Shown piece by piece: positions 8,883-15,756 of a DNA stretch of 64,000 bases. Below the pieces are notes generated by a model, which was not told where the DNA came from, did no database searches, and saw only the letters and a program-made list of their open reading frames with translations. The stretch is from MGBC124762 sp048201935 (lineage in GTDB: Bacteria > Bacillota > Clostridia > Oscillospirales > Oscillospiraceae). The position numbers were made by a program, and so were the translations under genes. The stretch's first letter is position 1, and each line of letters begins with the position of its first letter. The stretch spans positions 13,299 to 77,298 of the forward strand of contig DBFBGR010000001.1 of assembly GCA_048201935.1 (NCBI GenBank), given 5' to 3'.

Positions 8883-9386
8883 ATGATCATTTACACGGCG
8901 AAGCTGGACCGCAGAAGGCTGATAGCGGGCGGTCTGGGGGCGTTGGCGCTGGTGTGCGTGCTGGGGCTGTTCTGGGCCTTTTCCGGTGGAAGCGCCGCCG
9001 CGGGCCAGACGGTGAGCCCCAAGGGCGTGAAGACCGCGGAGGACCGGCTGGCCTACCTTGGGGCCTACGGGTGGCTGGTGAAGGAGGAGCCCTTGGCGGT
9101 GGAGGAGCTGGCCATCCCCGAGGAGTTTGGCCCAGAGTACACCGACTACCTCTCCCTCCAGAGCCAGCAGGGCTTTGACCTCTCCCGCTACGCGGGCAAG
9201 ACGGTGAAGCGGTATACCTATGAAATACTCAACTACCCCACCGGGGAGACCGGGGTCCAGGCGTCGCTGCTGATGTATAAGAACACCGTGGTGGGGGCCG
9301 ACGTGCTCTCCCCCGCCCTGGACGGCTTCATCCACGGCCTGGAAATGCCCCAGCAGCAACAAACAACGCTTCAGGAGCTATCCTGA
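8883..9386 (+). CDS. membrane-anchored DUF4830-type protein
   Basis: 167 aa. A short cytoplasmic N-terminus (YTAKLDRRR) and one membrane segment (about 14-34) lead to an extracytoplasmic domain (about 45-155) with EDRLAYLGAYGW, AIPEEFGPEY, GKTVKRYTYEILNYP and DGFIHGLE. This is the pattern I associate with DUF4830, a small Clostridia domain of unknown function. The SD AAGGAG lies 9 nt before the ATG. The stop codon lies inside the terminator hairpin that follows. No enzymatic residues are recognised. Confidence 0.7.
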   Translation: MIIYTAKLDRRRLIAGGLGALALVCVLGLFWAFSGGSAAAGQTVSPKGVKTAEDRLAYLGAYGWLVKEEPLAVEELAIPEEFGPEYTDYLSLQSQQGFDLSRYAGKTVKRYTYEILNYPTGETGVQASLLMYKNTVVGADVLSPALDGFIHGLEMPQQQQTTLQELS

Positions 9387-9404
9387 AGCGTTGTTTGTTG
9401 AAAA
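9357..9404 (+). terminator. terminator hairpin containing the stop codon of the DUF4830 gene
   Basis: A 20-bp inverted repeat (9357-9376 with 9381-9400, loop GCTA). The GC-rich core AACGCTTCAGGA/TCCTGAAGCGTT is followed by GTTTGTTG. The TGA stop (9384-9386) lies in the right arm. A near-identical hairpin ends the next gene (10940-10967). Confidence 0.7.
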
Positions 9405-9409
9405 AAGGC

Positions 9410-9438
9410 TTGCCATTCCCACAAAAAGGGAGTAAAAT
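9410..9438 (+). promoter_or_regulatory. promoter of the first tandem paralogue and its structured leader
   Basis: TTGCCA (9410-9415), 17 bp, TAAAAT (9433-9438). The same -35, spacing and -10 recur before the second paralogue at 10984-11012. Start of transcription is expected near 9445. Confidence 0.65.
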
Positions 9439-9444
9439 GGACCT

Positions 9445-9660
9445 CGCAGGAAAACAAAATAGTGGCAGCCTCCGGGGAGTTGGCCCTCCCCGAAGGCCTA
9501 TGCGGGTGTAACAGGCACCCACACAACAGATCGTATCTGCACCAACTGCTATTTTACCTCTTGGTTGCCAGTTTGGCAAGAGGGAAGGTGGCGGCTTGTG
9601 TCGCTGGTTGGTCGTGTCGTGCGGGGAATTCTCCTGACCCGCCGGCACGATTTTTGTTTT
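9445..9660 (+). ncRNA. candidate structured RNA (free sRNA or attenuator), about 215 nt
   Basis: Between the promoter and the ORF at 9734 lie 295 nt with no RBS-led ORF but dense secondary structure. A closing stem AAAATAG (9456-9462)/CTATTTT (9549-9555) encloses three hairpins: 9468-9497 (11 bp with one mismatch), GGGTG/CACCC (9504-9520) and CAGAT/ATCTG (9527-9539). Then come CCTCTTG/CAAGAGG (9557-9583) and a terminator-like hairpin (9617-9650) followed by TTTTTGTTTT. It could be an independent small RNA or a cis-acting attenuator. I could not match it by eye to a common riboswitch; a known Firmicute RNA family (for instance the raiA motif) is possible but unverified. Confidence 0.5.
9617..9660 (+). 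terminator. terminator-like hairpin with U-tract inside the leader
   Basis: TCGT/ACGA plus GCGGG/CCCGC (stems between 9617 and 9650, with a small bulge) followed by TTTTTGTTTT (9651-9660). It would release a transcript of about 215 nt or attenuate the gene downstream. Confidence 0.5.
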
Positions 9661-9713
9661 CCTCCGGCTCAAAGCCTTGGGGGCGCAAGCCCCCAAGCGC
9701 CGCCGGAGAAAAC
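9656..9713 (+). other. long GNRA-capped hairpin just upstream of the RBS
   Basis: GTTTT/AAAAC and CTCCGGC/GCCGGAG form the base. CTTGGGGGC (9676-9684) and GCCCCCAAG (9689-9697) form a perfect 9-bp top stem with a GCAA tetraloop. The 5' arm overlaps the U-tract of the preceding hairpin. The 3' arm ends about 8 nt before the SD sequence (AAGGAG, 9722-9727), so it could influence both termination and translation. Confidence 0.6.
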
Positions 9714-9733
9714 GTAAAGAAAAGGAGAAAGCG

Positions 9734-10927
9734 ATGAAAAGAAAATTTTTTGCGGCGGTCCTGGTCCTGGCGCTGATGGTGGGTCTGTGCCCGACTGTCA
9801 TGGCGGCGGGCAAGCTGTCCACCCCCACCGACCTGGCCTGGGGCGAGGAGGGCTACCCCCCGGACACCATGTTCTGGCGCTTTGGGGAAAACAGCACGGG
9901 CTACGTCCATCTGGTGATCTATCGAAACGACCGGGCCGTGTACGATTCCTACGGAGATTATGGAGGTTGGGGAAACGATCATCCATGCAACGAAAGTCTG
10001 AACTGGGCTCTTGCCTTTGAAGGCGTCCCCATGGAGAGCGGCACCTATCACTTCACCGTCCAGAATGTTACCAGTTGGGATCATTCCAGCAGCAACGACA
10101 GCGCCGTGGCCGCCTCTCCCAAGTGGACCTACACCGCGCCTTCCGCCAAGCTGGCCGCCCCCAGCGATCCGGTGTGGGACTTCCCCTACTGCATTTGGAA
10201 GCCCGGCCAAATTCCCAAGCAGCAGGAGAGCACGCTCATGTTCTATTACTCCAAGACCCGAAACGGCGAGTATTACTCCGTGGGCGCCACCACCGGCCGC
10301 CCCTCCAACGGGGACACCGCACGGACAGCGATGGACAAGTGGGCGTTGCAGTACAATGGCGCGGGCTATTACAAATTCCGGGTCATCAACCAGAGCGACG
10401 ACGTGACCCAAATTCAAAACAGCGACTGGTCCGCGTACAGCGAGCCCTACTACTACGACGGCAGCCCGGTGGACATCTGCGAGCACCGAAATGTGCAAGA
10501 GCAAAACTATAAAAGCCCCACCTGCACCGAGGACGGCTACTCTGGGGACTACGTCTGCATGGACTGTGGCGAGGTGAGAAGCTACGGCCACGTGATCCCC
10601 GCCGAGGGCCATTCCCTTCGTTACGACGGCTATTGCTATTCCTGCGGCCAGCAGATCGAGTACCACGGCGCCTTGGGCGACAGCAGCCAGCTGAGCTGGG
10701 TCTACTCCACCGAGACGGGCAAGATGACCTTTACCGATGCCATCCCCAGCGGCGAGACGGTGTTCGTGGCCTGCTACCGAAACGGCCGCTTTGCCGGGGT
10801 AAAGGCCGCTGCTGGGGACAACCCCACGGTACAGGTCGGCACGACCTCGGACCAACTGCGCCTGTTCTGGCTGGACGGCAGCCAGGTCCCCCAGTGCCGG
10901 GACAAGTCGTTGGACCTGGAACCGTAA
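9734..10927 (+). CDS. secreted Cys-motif protein, tandem paralogue 1
   Basis: 397 aa from the ATG at 9734 (SD AAGGAG 6 nt before); an upstream in-frame ATG at 9677 lies in the hairpin and has no SD. The Sec signal peptide (MKRKFFAAVLVLALM..., cleavage after VMAA) is followed by two fibronectin-like beta-rich segments (about 25-150 and 155-250). A Cys-rich stretch (about 255-315) has CxxH/CxxC pairs of the surface-protein type (PTCTEDGYSG, CMDCGE, CYSCGQ). The C-terminal tail of about 45 residues (GETVFVACY, LRLFWLDG, P.CRDKSLDLEP) is shared with the next gene and with the LRR protein at 26704. Function is unknown; it is exported and probably cell-surface. Confidence 0.75.
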   Translation: MKRKFFAAVLVLALMVGLCPTVMAAGKLSTPTDLAWGEEGYPPDTMFWRFGENSTGYVHLVIYRNDRAVYDSYGDYGGWGNDHPCNESLNWALAFEGVPMESGTYHFTVQNVTSWDHSSSNDSAVAASPKWTYTAPSAKLAAPSDPVWDFPYCIWKPGQIPKQQESTLMFYYSKTRNGEYYSVGATTGRPSNGDTARTAMDKWALQYNGAGYYKFRVINQSDDVTQIQNSDWSAYSEPYYYDGSPVDICEHRNVQEQNYKSPTCTEDGYSGDYVCMDCGEVRSYGHVIPAEGHSLRYDGYCYSCGQQIEYHGALGDSSQLSWVYSTETGKMTFTDAIPSGETVFVACYRNGRFAGVKAAAGDNPTVQVGTTSDQLRLFWLDGSQVPQCRDKSLDLEP

Positions 10928-10939
10928 AGGCACAAACGC

Positions 10940-10974
10940 AACGCCTCAGGAGGTATCCTGAGGCGTTGTTTTTT
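10940..10974 (+). terminator. terminator after tandem paralogue 1
   Basis: AACGCCTCAGGA-GGTA-TCCTGAGGCGTT followed by GTTTTTTG. Arms and loop nearly match the hairpin at 9365-9392, marking the repeat unit boundary. Confidence 0.8.
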
Positions 10975-10983
10975 GTGAAAGGC

Positions 10984-11012
10984 TTGCCATTTTGGGGGGC
11001 ATGGGGTAAAAT
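10984..11012 (+). promoter_or_regulatory. promoter of tandem paralogue 2
   Basis: TTGCCA (10984-10989), 17 bp, TAAAAT (11007-11012). It leaves a short leader of about 20 nt, unlike the first copy. Confidence 0.65.
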
Positions 11013-11039
11013 AGCTTATCAAACACAAAGGAGCACGTT

Positions 11040-12215
11040 ATGAAAAGACGACTTTTTGCCGCCGTTTTAGTCCTGGCGCTGATGGCCGGGCTGTGCCCGA
11101 CTGTCCTGGCGGCGGACAAGCTGTCCACCCCCACCGAGCTGGGCTGGGGCTGGGAGCACGACTTGGCGGACCAAATATTCTGGAACTTTGGGGAAAACAC
11201 TATGAGCATCGTCCGCATCGTCATTTACAAGGACGACCAGAAGCTGGCCCAGACGGAGATCGATTACAAGGAGGAGCTCAGCAATATCCTCATGAGCGAC
11301 CACCTGAGTTACCTGCTGGCTGATGAGGACCTTTCCATGGACAGCGGCGTGTATCACTTTACTGTCCAGAACATCGCAAACCTGAATGCCGACAGTGACG
11401 ACGACAGTGACGTGGCCGTATCCTCCAAGTGGAGCTACACCGCTCCCGACGCCCAGGTGACCCCGCCCACCGACCCGGTCTGGGACTTCCCCTACCACAC
11501 CTGGCGGCGGGGCACCGACGCGGAGCTGCAGCCCGCTCTGCTCCAGCTCTACTTCTGCGAGAGCGAAGACGGCGACTACCAAATAGTCTCCACTTCCTAT
11601 TGCGACATTGGTGCGGCTACCGTGCGGCTGCCCACGGACACCTGGGCTTTGGAGGAGTACGGTGCGGGGTATTACAAGTTCCGGGTCTTCAACCTAAGCA
11701 GCGATGTGGCCCAGACCCGCCACAGCCCCTGGACTGCGTACAGCGAGGCATACCACTACGATGGCGGCCCGGTGGATATCTGCGACCACCCGAATGATAT
11801 CATTCAAGACGAGAAGGCGCCTACCTGCACCGAGCCGGGTTACAGTGGCAACTCGTACTGCACTGAGTGTGGGGAGCTTCTGCTGTATGGCAAGACCATC
11901 CCTGCCCTGGGCCACAAGCCGGACGCTGACGGCGTTTGCCAGCGTTGCGGCCAGCGCACCCTGGGCGAGGGCGGCGAATTGACCTGGACCTACCGTGCGG
12001 AGACCGGCGAGGTGGCCTTTTCCGGTCTTATCCCCGATGGCGAGACGGTGTTCGTGGCCTGCTACGAGGAGGGCCGCTTCACCGGCGTGAAGGCCGCCAC
12101 CAGCGGCAGCTCCACGGTGGAGGTGGGTACGGACTCGGACCAACTGCGCCTCTTTTGGCTCAACGGCGGCCACGCTCCCAAGTGCCGGGACGTATCGCTC
12201 ACTCTGGAACCGTGA
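11040..12215 (+). CDS. secreted Cys-motif protein, tandem paralogue 2
   Basis: 391 aa, SD AAAGGAG. Co-linear with the 9734 gene along its whole length: signal peptide (MKRRLFAAVLVLALMAGLCP...), LSTPTELGWGW, beta-rich repeats ending WSYTAPDAQVTPPTDPVWDFPYHTW, a Cys stretch (CDHPND, PTCTEPGYSGNSYCTECGE, CQRCGQ) and the tail GETVFVACYEEGRF...LRLFWLNG. Divergence is moderate, so the duplication is not recent. There is no membrane anchor or SLH domain, so it is either released or held non-covalently at the surface. Function is unknown. Confidence 0.75.
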   Translation: MKRRLFAAVLVLALMAGLCPTVLAADKLSTPTELGWGWEHDLADQIFWNFGENTMSIVRIVIYKDDQKLAQTEIDYKEELSNILMSDHLSYLLADEDLSMDSGVYHFTVQNIANLNADSDDDSDVAVSSKWSYTAPDAQVTPPTDPVWDFPYHTWRRGTDAELQPALLQLYFCESEDGDYQIVSTSYCDIGAATVRLPTDTWALEEYGAGYYKFRVFNLSSDVAQTRHSPWTAYSEAYHYDGGPVDICDHPNDIIQDEKAPTCTEPGYSGNSYCTECGELLLYGKTIPALGHKPDADGVCQRCGQRTLGEGGELTWTYRAETGEVAFSGLIPDGETVFVACYEEGRFTGVKAATSGSSTVEVGTDSDQLRLFWLNGGHAPKCRDVSLTLEP

Positions 12216-12225
12216 CTTGCATAAA

Positions 12226-12264
12226 AGAACCCCGGTGGCGTGGTGCCGCCGGGGCTCTTTTTAT
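12226..12264 (+). terminator. bidirectional terminator between paralogue 2 and spoVAE
   Basis: CCCCGGTGGC/GCCGCCGGGG stem (one G-T pair) followed by CTCTTTTTAT on the plus strand. The minus strand also has a T-rich tail (TTCTTTTAT), so it can serve the convergent spoVAE transcript. Confidence 0.75.
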
Positions 12265-12614
12265 TTGCTCTTGGGCTTGAAGAAAAGGGCCACCAGCAGC
12301 GCGAAGAAGATGGCGGCGGCGATGCCTCCGGCGGTGGCGGTGACTCCGCCGGTGAAGACCCCCAGCCAGTTCTTGTCGGCCACCGCCCGGGCCACGCCCT
12401 TGGCCAGGGTGTAGCCAAAGCCGGTGAGGGGCACGGTGGCCCCCGCGCCGCACCACTCCACCAGCTTGGGGTAGAGGCCCACGGCGGTGAGGACCACGCC
12501 GGAGACCACATAGGTGGTCAAAATGCGGGCCGGGGTGAGCTTGGTCTTGTCGATGAGCAGCTGGCCGATGATACACAGCACGCCGCCGCACAAAAACGCC
12601 TTCACATATTCCAT
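12261..12614 (-). CDS. spoVAE: stage V sporulation protein AE (SpoVAE/SpoVAEb)
   Basis: 117 aa integral membrane protein with four hydrophobic segments. The motifs FLCGGVLCIIGQLLIDKTKLTPARILTTYV (N-terminal half) and GFGYTLAKGVARAV are diagnostic of SpoVAE. It is part of the forespore inner-membrane channel that takes up Ca-dipicolinate during sporulation and releases it on germination. It follows spoVAD by 3 nt; spoVAC, which normally precedes spoVAD, is not present. Confidence 0.9.
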   Translation of the reverse strand: MEYVKAFLCGGVLCIIGQLLIDKTKLTPARILTTYVVSGVVLTAVGLYPKLVEWCGAGATVPLTGFGYTLAKGVARAVADKNWLGVFTGGVTATAGGIAAAIFFALLVALFFKPKSK

Positions 12615-12617
12615 GAT

Positions 12618-13625
12618 CTACACCTCGATACTGACGGCATGGGCGATGGAGGGGATGCTCTCACCCTGTTGGCTGGAGGTGGGGCTCAGCAGCGCCCCCG
12701 TGGGACAGAACAAAACGCGCCTGAGGGTCCCCTCCGCCATCTGCCGCAGAAGATAGCCGTTCAACACGCTGCCCGCGCAGCCGCAGCCCGAGCCGCCACA
12801 GTGCACGTCCTGGCTCTGAGCGTCGAAGAGCAGCAATCCGCAGTCGTTGTGGCAGCCGGTGAGGTCCAGGCCCTCGTCGCCGGTGAGCTCCAACAGGATC
12901 TCCCGGCCCAGGGACCCCAGGTCGCCGGTGGCCACCAGGTCGTAATAGCTGGGGTCCCGGCCCGTCTCCCGGAAGTGGGCCAGCAGGGTGTCCGCCGCCG
13001 CCGGGGCCATGGCCGCCCCCATGTTGTTGGCGTCTTTTATACCTTTATCTACGATTTTTCCCGTGGTGACATGGGTGATCTTTGGCCCCCGGCCTTCCTT
13101 GGAGAGGATGCTACACCCCGCGGCGGTGGCGGTCCACTGGGCGGTGGGGGTCCGCTGGCCGCCGTAGGCCAGGGGCGTGCGGTACTGCCGCTCGGCGGTG
13201 CAGAAGTGGGACGAGGTCACCGCCGCCGCCGTCCGGGCCGCGCCCGAGTCGATAAGCAAAGAGGCCAGGGCGATGGACTCGCCCATGGTGGAGCATGCGC
13301 CATAAAGGCCCCAGAAGGGGACTTGTGTTTCCCGGGCGGCGAAGGAGGAGCTGATGCACTGGTTCAAAAGGTCCCCCGCCAACAGATAGTCCAGGCTGGC
13401 GGCGTCCTTCTCCCACTTCTCCAGGGCGATCTGCAGGGCCAGCTTTTGCATCTGGCACTCGGCCTTCTCCCAGCTCTTTTCTCCAAAGGTGTCGTCCTGG
13501 CTCAGATGGTCGAAGTACCGCTTTAGCGGGCCTTCGGCCTCTTTTTTGCCGCCGACGGCGGCGTGGGCGACGATGTGGACCGGGCTTTCCAAGGCCACCG
13601 TCTGGCGGCCAAGACGTTTTGCCAT
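12618..13625 (-). CDS. spoVAD: stage V sporulation protein AD (SpoVAD)
   Basis: 335 aa with a thiolase-like fold. SpoVAD binds dipicolinic acid on the forespore inner membrane. Recognised by HIVAHAAVGGKKEAEGPLKRYFD, GEKSWEKAECQMQ, CSTMGESIALAS, SSHFCTAERQYRTPLEYG-type text, and the C-terminal GSGCGCAGSVLNGYLL. Length fits the family (about 335-345). The SD is AAGGAG before the ATG at 13625. It is preceded by a sigma-G-like promoter (13654-13683), as expected for a forespore-specific operon. Upstream is a divergent gene, so the operon is only spoVAD-spoVAE. Confidence 0.93.
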   Translation of the reverse strand: MAKRLGRQTVALESPVHIVAHAAVGGKKEAEGPLKRYFDHLSQDDTFGEKSWEKAECQMQKLALQIALEKWEKDAASLDYLLAGDLLNQCISSSFAARETQVPFWGLYGACSTMGESIALASLLIDSGAARTAAAVTSSHFCTAERQYRTPLAYGGQRTPTAQWTATAAGCSILSKEGRGPKITHVTTGKIVDKGIKDANNMGAAMAPAAADTLLAHFRETGRDPSYYDLVATGDLGSLGREILLELTGDEGLDLTGCHNDCGLLLFDAQSQDVHCGGSGCGCAGSVLNGYLLRQMAEGTLRRVLFCPTGALLSPTSSQQGESIPSIAHAVSIEV

Positions 13626-13653
13626 GGGCTCAACTCCTTGGTGTCTTTTGCCC

Positions 13654-13683
13654 TAGGCTGTCCATCCTTATAAAAAAATATGC
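13654..13683 (-). promoter_or_regulatory. sigma-G-like promoter before spoVAD
   Basis: Minus strand: GCATA (13679-13683), 18 bp, CAGCCTA (13654-13660), fitting the sigma-G pattern gnATR / cAnnnTA. The start codon is 29 nt downstream of the -10. Confidence 0.5.
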
Positions 13684-13702
13684 GTAAAATGGAAATTTGC
13701 TC

Positions 13703-13731
13703 TTGCATTTTCCGGAAAGCCGTGGTAAAAT
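13703..13731 (+). promoter_or_regulatory. SigA-type promoter for the C39-like secreted protein
   Basis: TTGCAT (13703-13708), 17 bp, TAAAAT (13726-13731), about 55 nt before the ATG at 13787. Confidence 0.55.
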
Positions 13732-13786
13732 TGGTGTCGAATTTCCGGTTACAATTTGGAAACAAATCTTTACAAAGGAGGAGCGG

Positions 13787-14845
13787 ATGGTGAAAAAACG
13801 GTTACTGGCCCTGGCCCTGGCGCTGGCCCTGGTCTTGTCCGCCGGACTGCTGCCTGTGACGGCGGCCGCTGTCAGCGTGGACGACCCCGGCGTTTTCCTC
13901 AAGCAGCAGACCCGCTCCACCTGTACCCTGGCCTCGGCTACCATGATGCTACGCCGCAAGGCCATTTTGGACGGCGACGCCAACTGGGCCGACATCACCG
14001 AGCGCTCCGTCCGCCGGGCGGCCTGGAGCGGCGGTCTGGCCTGGAACTTCTCCTATAACGGCCTGAGCGTGTCGGTCATGCGCAAGGCCAGCGGCTGGGC
14101 GGGGAGCTCTCTGGACAGCAAACGTCAGGCCCTCATCGAGCTGCTGGCGGCCCACCCCGAGGGCATCGTGGGCTACGCCTCGGGCCAGCCCCACGCGGTG
14201 CTTTTGACCGACTACGACGCCGACACCGGCACCTTCTACTGCTGCGACCCCGCCCCCTATTATGCCGCGGGCCGGGTGCCTCTGGTCCAGAGCTCCATCC
14301 GCGGCGGCGACCAGGATACGGTCCTGGGCCGCATCACCCAGCTTTGGTACATATCCGACGGCCTCTCTAACGGCGCGGGCACCATGCCCATGGAGGAAAA
14401 CCAGTCCCAGCAGTCCATGGCCTGGATGTCGGCCCAGGACATCGACATCAACGGCAGCGTGGTCACCTTCCAGACCTACGTGGTGGTGGACGACATCGGC
14501 AACGAGACCTGCTACGTCAACGTCACCGACCTGGCTGCCGCCTTGAAGGCCACCTCCGGCCAGTTCGACGTGGGCATCGGCCCGGAGATCCTGCTCTTCA
14601 CCCGGGTGGCCTATCCCTACGACGGCCGGGGCTCCTGGGACGCCCTGCCCCCCATCGTCTCCGCCGTATGCGACCGAGACACCCGGGTAGACGGTCAGCT
14701 CCAGGACCTGGACTGCATCGCCGTCACCGACTACAACGGCAACGAGCACATCTACTACAAGCTCCGGGACCTGGGCGACGCGCTGGGCTTCCATGTGGAC
14801 TGGAGCGCGGAGCGGGGCACCTACATCGAGACCGAGCAAGCCTGA
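13787..14845 (+). CDS. secreted papain-like (C39-type) cysteine peptidase-like protein
   Basis: 352 aa from the ATG at 13787 (SD AAAGGAGG). Signal peptide 1-28. Residues 33-195 resemble a C39-like/papain-like fold: Cys46 in STCTLASATMM with a preceding Gln41, His136 in GQPHAVLLTDYD, and an Asp near 154 (CCDPA), the expected catalytic order. The C-terminal 120 residues (QDIDINGSVVTFQTYVVVDDIGNETCYVNVTDLAAAL..., then NEHIYYKLRDLGDALGFHVDW) look like a copper-amine-oxidase-N/stalk-type domain repeated twice, common in Clostridia wall proteins. Predicted to be extracellular. Substrate unknown; it could be an inactive binding domain. Confidence 0.7.
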   Translation: MVKKRLLALALALALVLSAGLLPVTAAAVSVDDPGVFLKQQTRSTCTLASATMMLRRKAILDGDANWADITERSVRRAAWSGGLAWNFSYNGLSVSVMRKASGWAGSSLDSKRQALIELLAAHPEGIVGYASGQPHAVLLTDYDADTGTFYCCDPAPYYAAGRVPLVQSSIRGGDQDTVLGRITQLWYISDGLSNGAGTMPMEENQSQQSMAWMSAQDIDINGSVVTFQTYVVVDDIGNETCYVNVTDLAAALKATSGQFDVGIGPEILLFTRVAYPYDGRGSWDALPPIVSAVCDRDTRVDGQLQDLDCIAVTDYNGNEHIYYKLRDLGDALGFHVDWSAERGTYIETEQA

Positions 14846-14852
14846 AGCTGAC

Positions 14853-14884
14853 AAAAGAGACGGTGGAAACCGTCTCTTTTTTTG
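14853..14884 (+). terminator. terminator after the C39-like gene
   Basis: AGAGACGGT-GGAA-ACCGTCTCT followed by a run of T (14878-14883), 10 nt after the stop codon. Confidence 0.85.
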
Positions 14885-14961
14885 TCGCTCTCCCTCTTCC
14901 CTTTTTGGGCGGATTGCGTTATAATGTATCTGTTATCATGTACAGATAAGAAGGTATCCTC

Positions 14962-15699
14962 TTGTATTTTGAAAAGCGCTACGACATCAGCACCATGGAC
15001 CTGGACTGCTTCGACTGCTGCCGGGCCTCGGCCCTGCTAGGCTATCTCCAGGACGCGGCGGGCCTGGCGGCAGGGCAGTACCATGCCACCAATGTGGAGA
15101 TGGTCCAAAAGCACGGCCACTGCTGGATGGTGGTCCGCACCGGCTTCACTCTGGACCGGCCCCTTCGCTGGGGCGACGCGCTGACCATCAAGACCTGGCA
15201 CCGGGGCGGGGACAAGCCTCTGATGTACCGGGACTTCGATCTCAGCGTGGGCGGCCAGAGCGTGGGCCAGGCGGTGTCCATCTGGGTGCTGGTGGACCTC
15301 CAGACCCACGCCATGACCCGGCCCGACCGCTTCCCCGAGTTTGCCGGCACCGACGGTGGGGACCTCATCCGCTCCACCAAGCTCCCCAAGGTCAAGCCGC
15401 CCCAGGATCTGGTCTCAGTGGGCTCGCGTCAGCTCTACTACAGCGAGACCGACGGCAACGGCCACGTCAACAACACCCGCTACGCCGACTTCCTCTGCGA
15501 CGCGCTGGAGCTCCATAAGGCCGGGCCCGGGACCTTTGTGCGGGAGCTCTACCTCTCCTATCTCCAGGAGTGCAAGGCGGGCGAGACCCTGGAGCTGCTC
15601 ACCGGCCAGGAGGGCAGCCAGCGCCATGTGCTGGGCCAGGACGGCCAGGGCGTCCACCGCTTCCACGGCTACGCCGTCACCGGCGAAAGTTTTTCTTGA
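14962..15699 (+). CDS. acyl-ACP thioesterase (FatA/FatB-like)
   Basis: 245 aa, double hotdog fold. The N-terminal half (YFEKRYDISTMDLDCFDCCRASALLGYLQDAAGL..., then GHCWMVVRTGFTLDRPLRWGD) and the second hotdog (QLYYSETDGNGHVNNTRYADFLCDAL) match bacterial acyl-ACP thioesterases; the Asn/His pair in GHVNNTRY is the catalytic region. The enzyme hydrolyses acyl-ACP to free fatty acid. I chose the TTG at 14962 because homologues begin with the YEK.YEI strand; the next ATG (14995) would remove it. The promoter for guaB overlaps its 3' end. Confidence 0.82.
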   Translation: MYFEKRYDISTMDLDCFDCCRASALLGYLQDAAGLAAGQYHATNVEMVQKHGHCWMVVRTGFTLDRPLRWGDALTIKTWHRGGDKPLMYRDFDLSVGGQSVGQAVSIWVLVDLQTHAMTRPDRFPEFAGTDGGDLIRSTKLPKVKPPQDLVSVGSRQLYYSETDGNGHVNNTRYADFLCDALELHKAGPGTFVRELYLSYLQECKAGETLELLTGQEGSQRHVLGQDGQGVHRFHGYAVTGESFS

Positions 15700-15724
15700 C
15701 TTTTCCTTCAAGCCACAGTAGAAT
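15696..15724 (+). promoter_or_regulatory. SigA-type promoter for guaB
   Basis: TTGACT (15696-15701, overlapping the thioesterase stop), 17 bp, TAGAAT (15719-15724). The leader is about 25 nt, so there is no room for a purine riboswitch. Confidence 0.65.
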
Positions 15725-15756
15725 AGAAAAAATTTTACAATAAAGGAGCGATCCCT

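Noticed and set aside
9554..10933. 459-codon minus-strand ORF across the leader and paralogue 1
   Set aside because: No SD, Val/Ala/Gly-rich shadow composition, opposite a clear signal-peptide gene.
15700..15756. Possible purine riboswitch before guaB
   Set aside because: Only about 30 nt lie between the promoter and the start codon; no aptamer fits.
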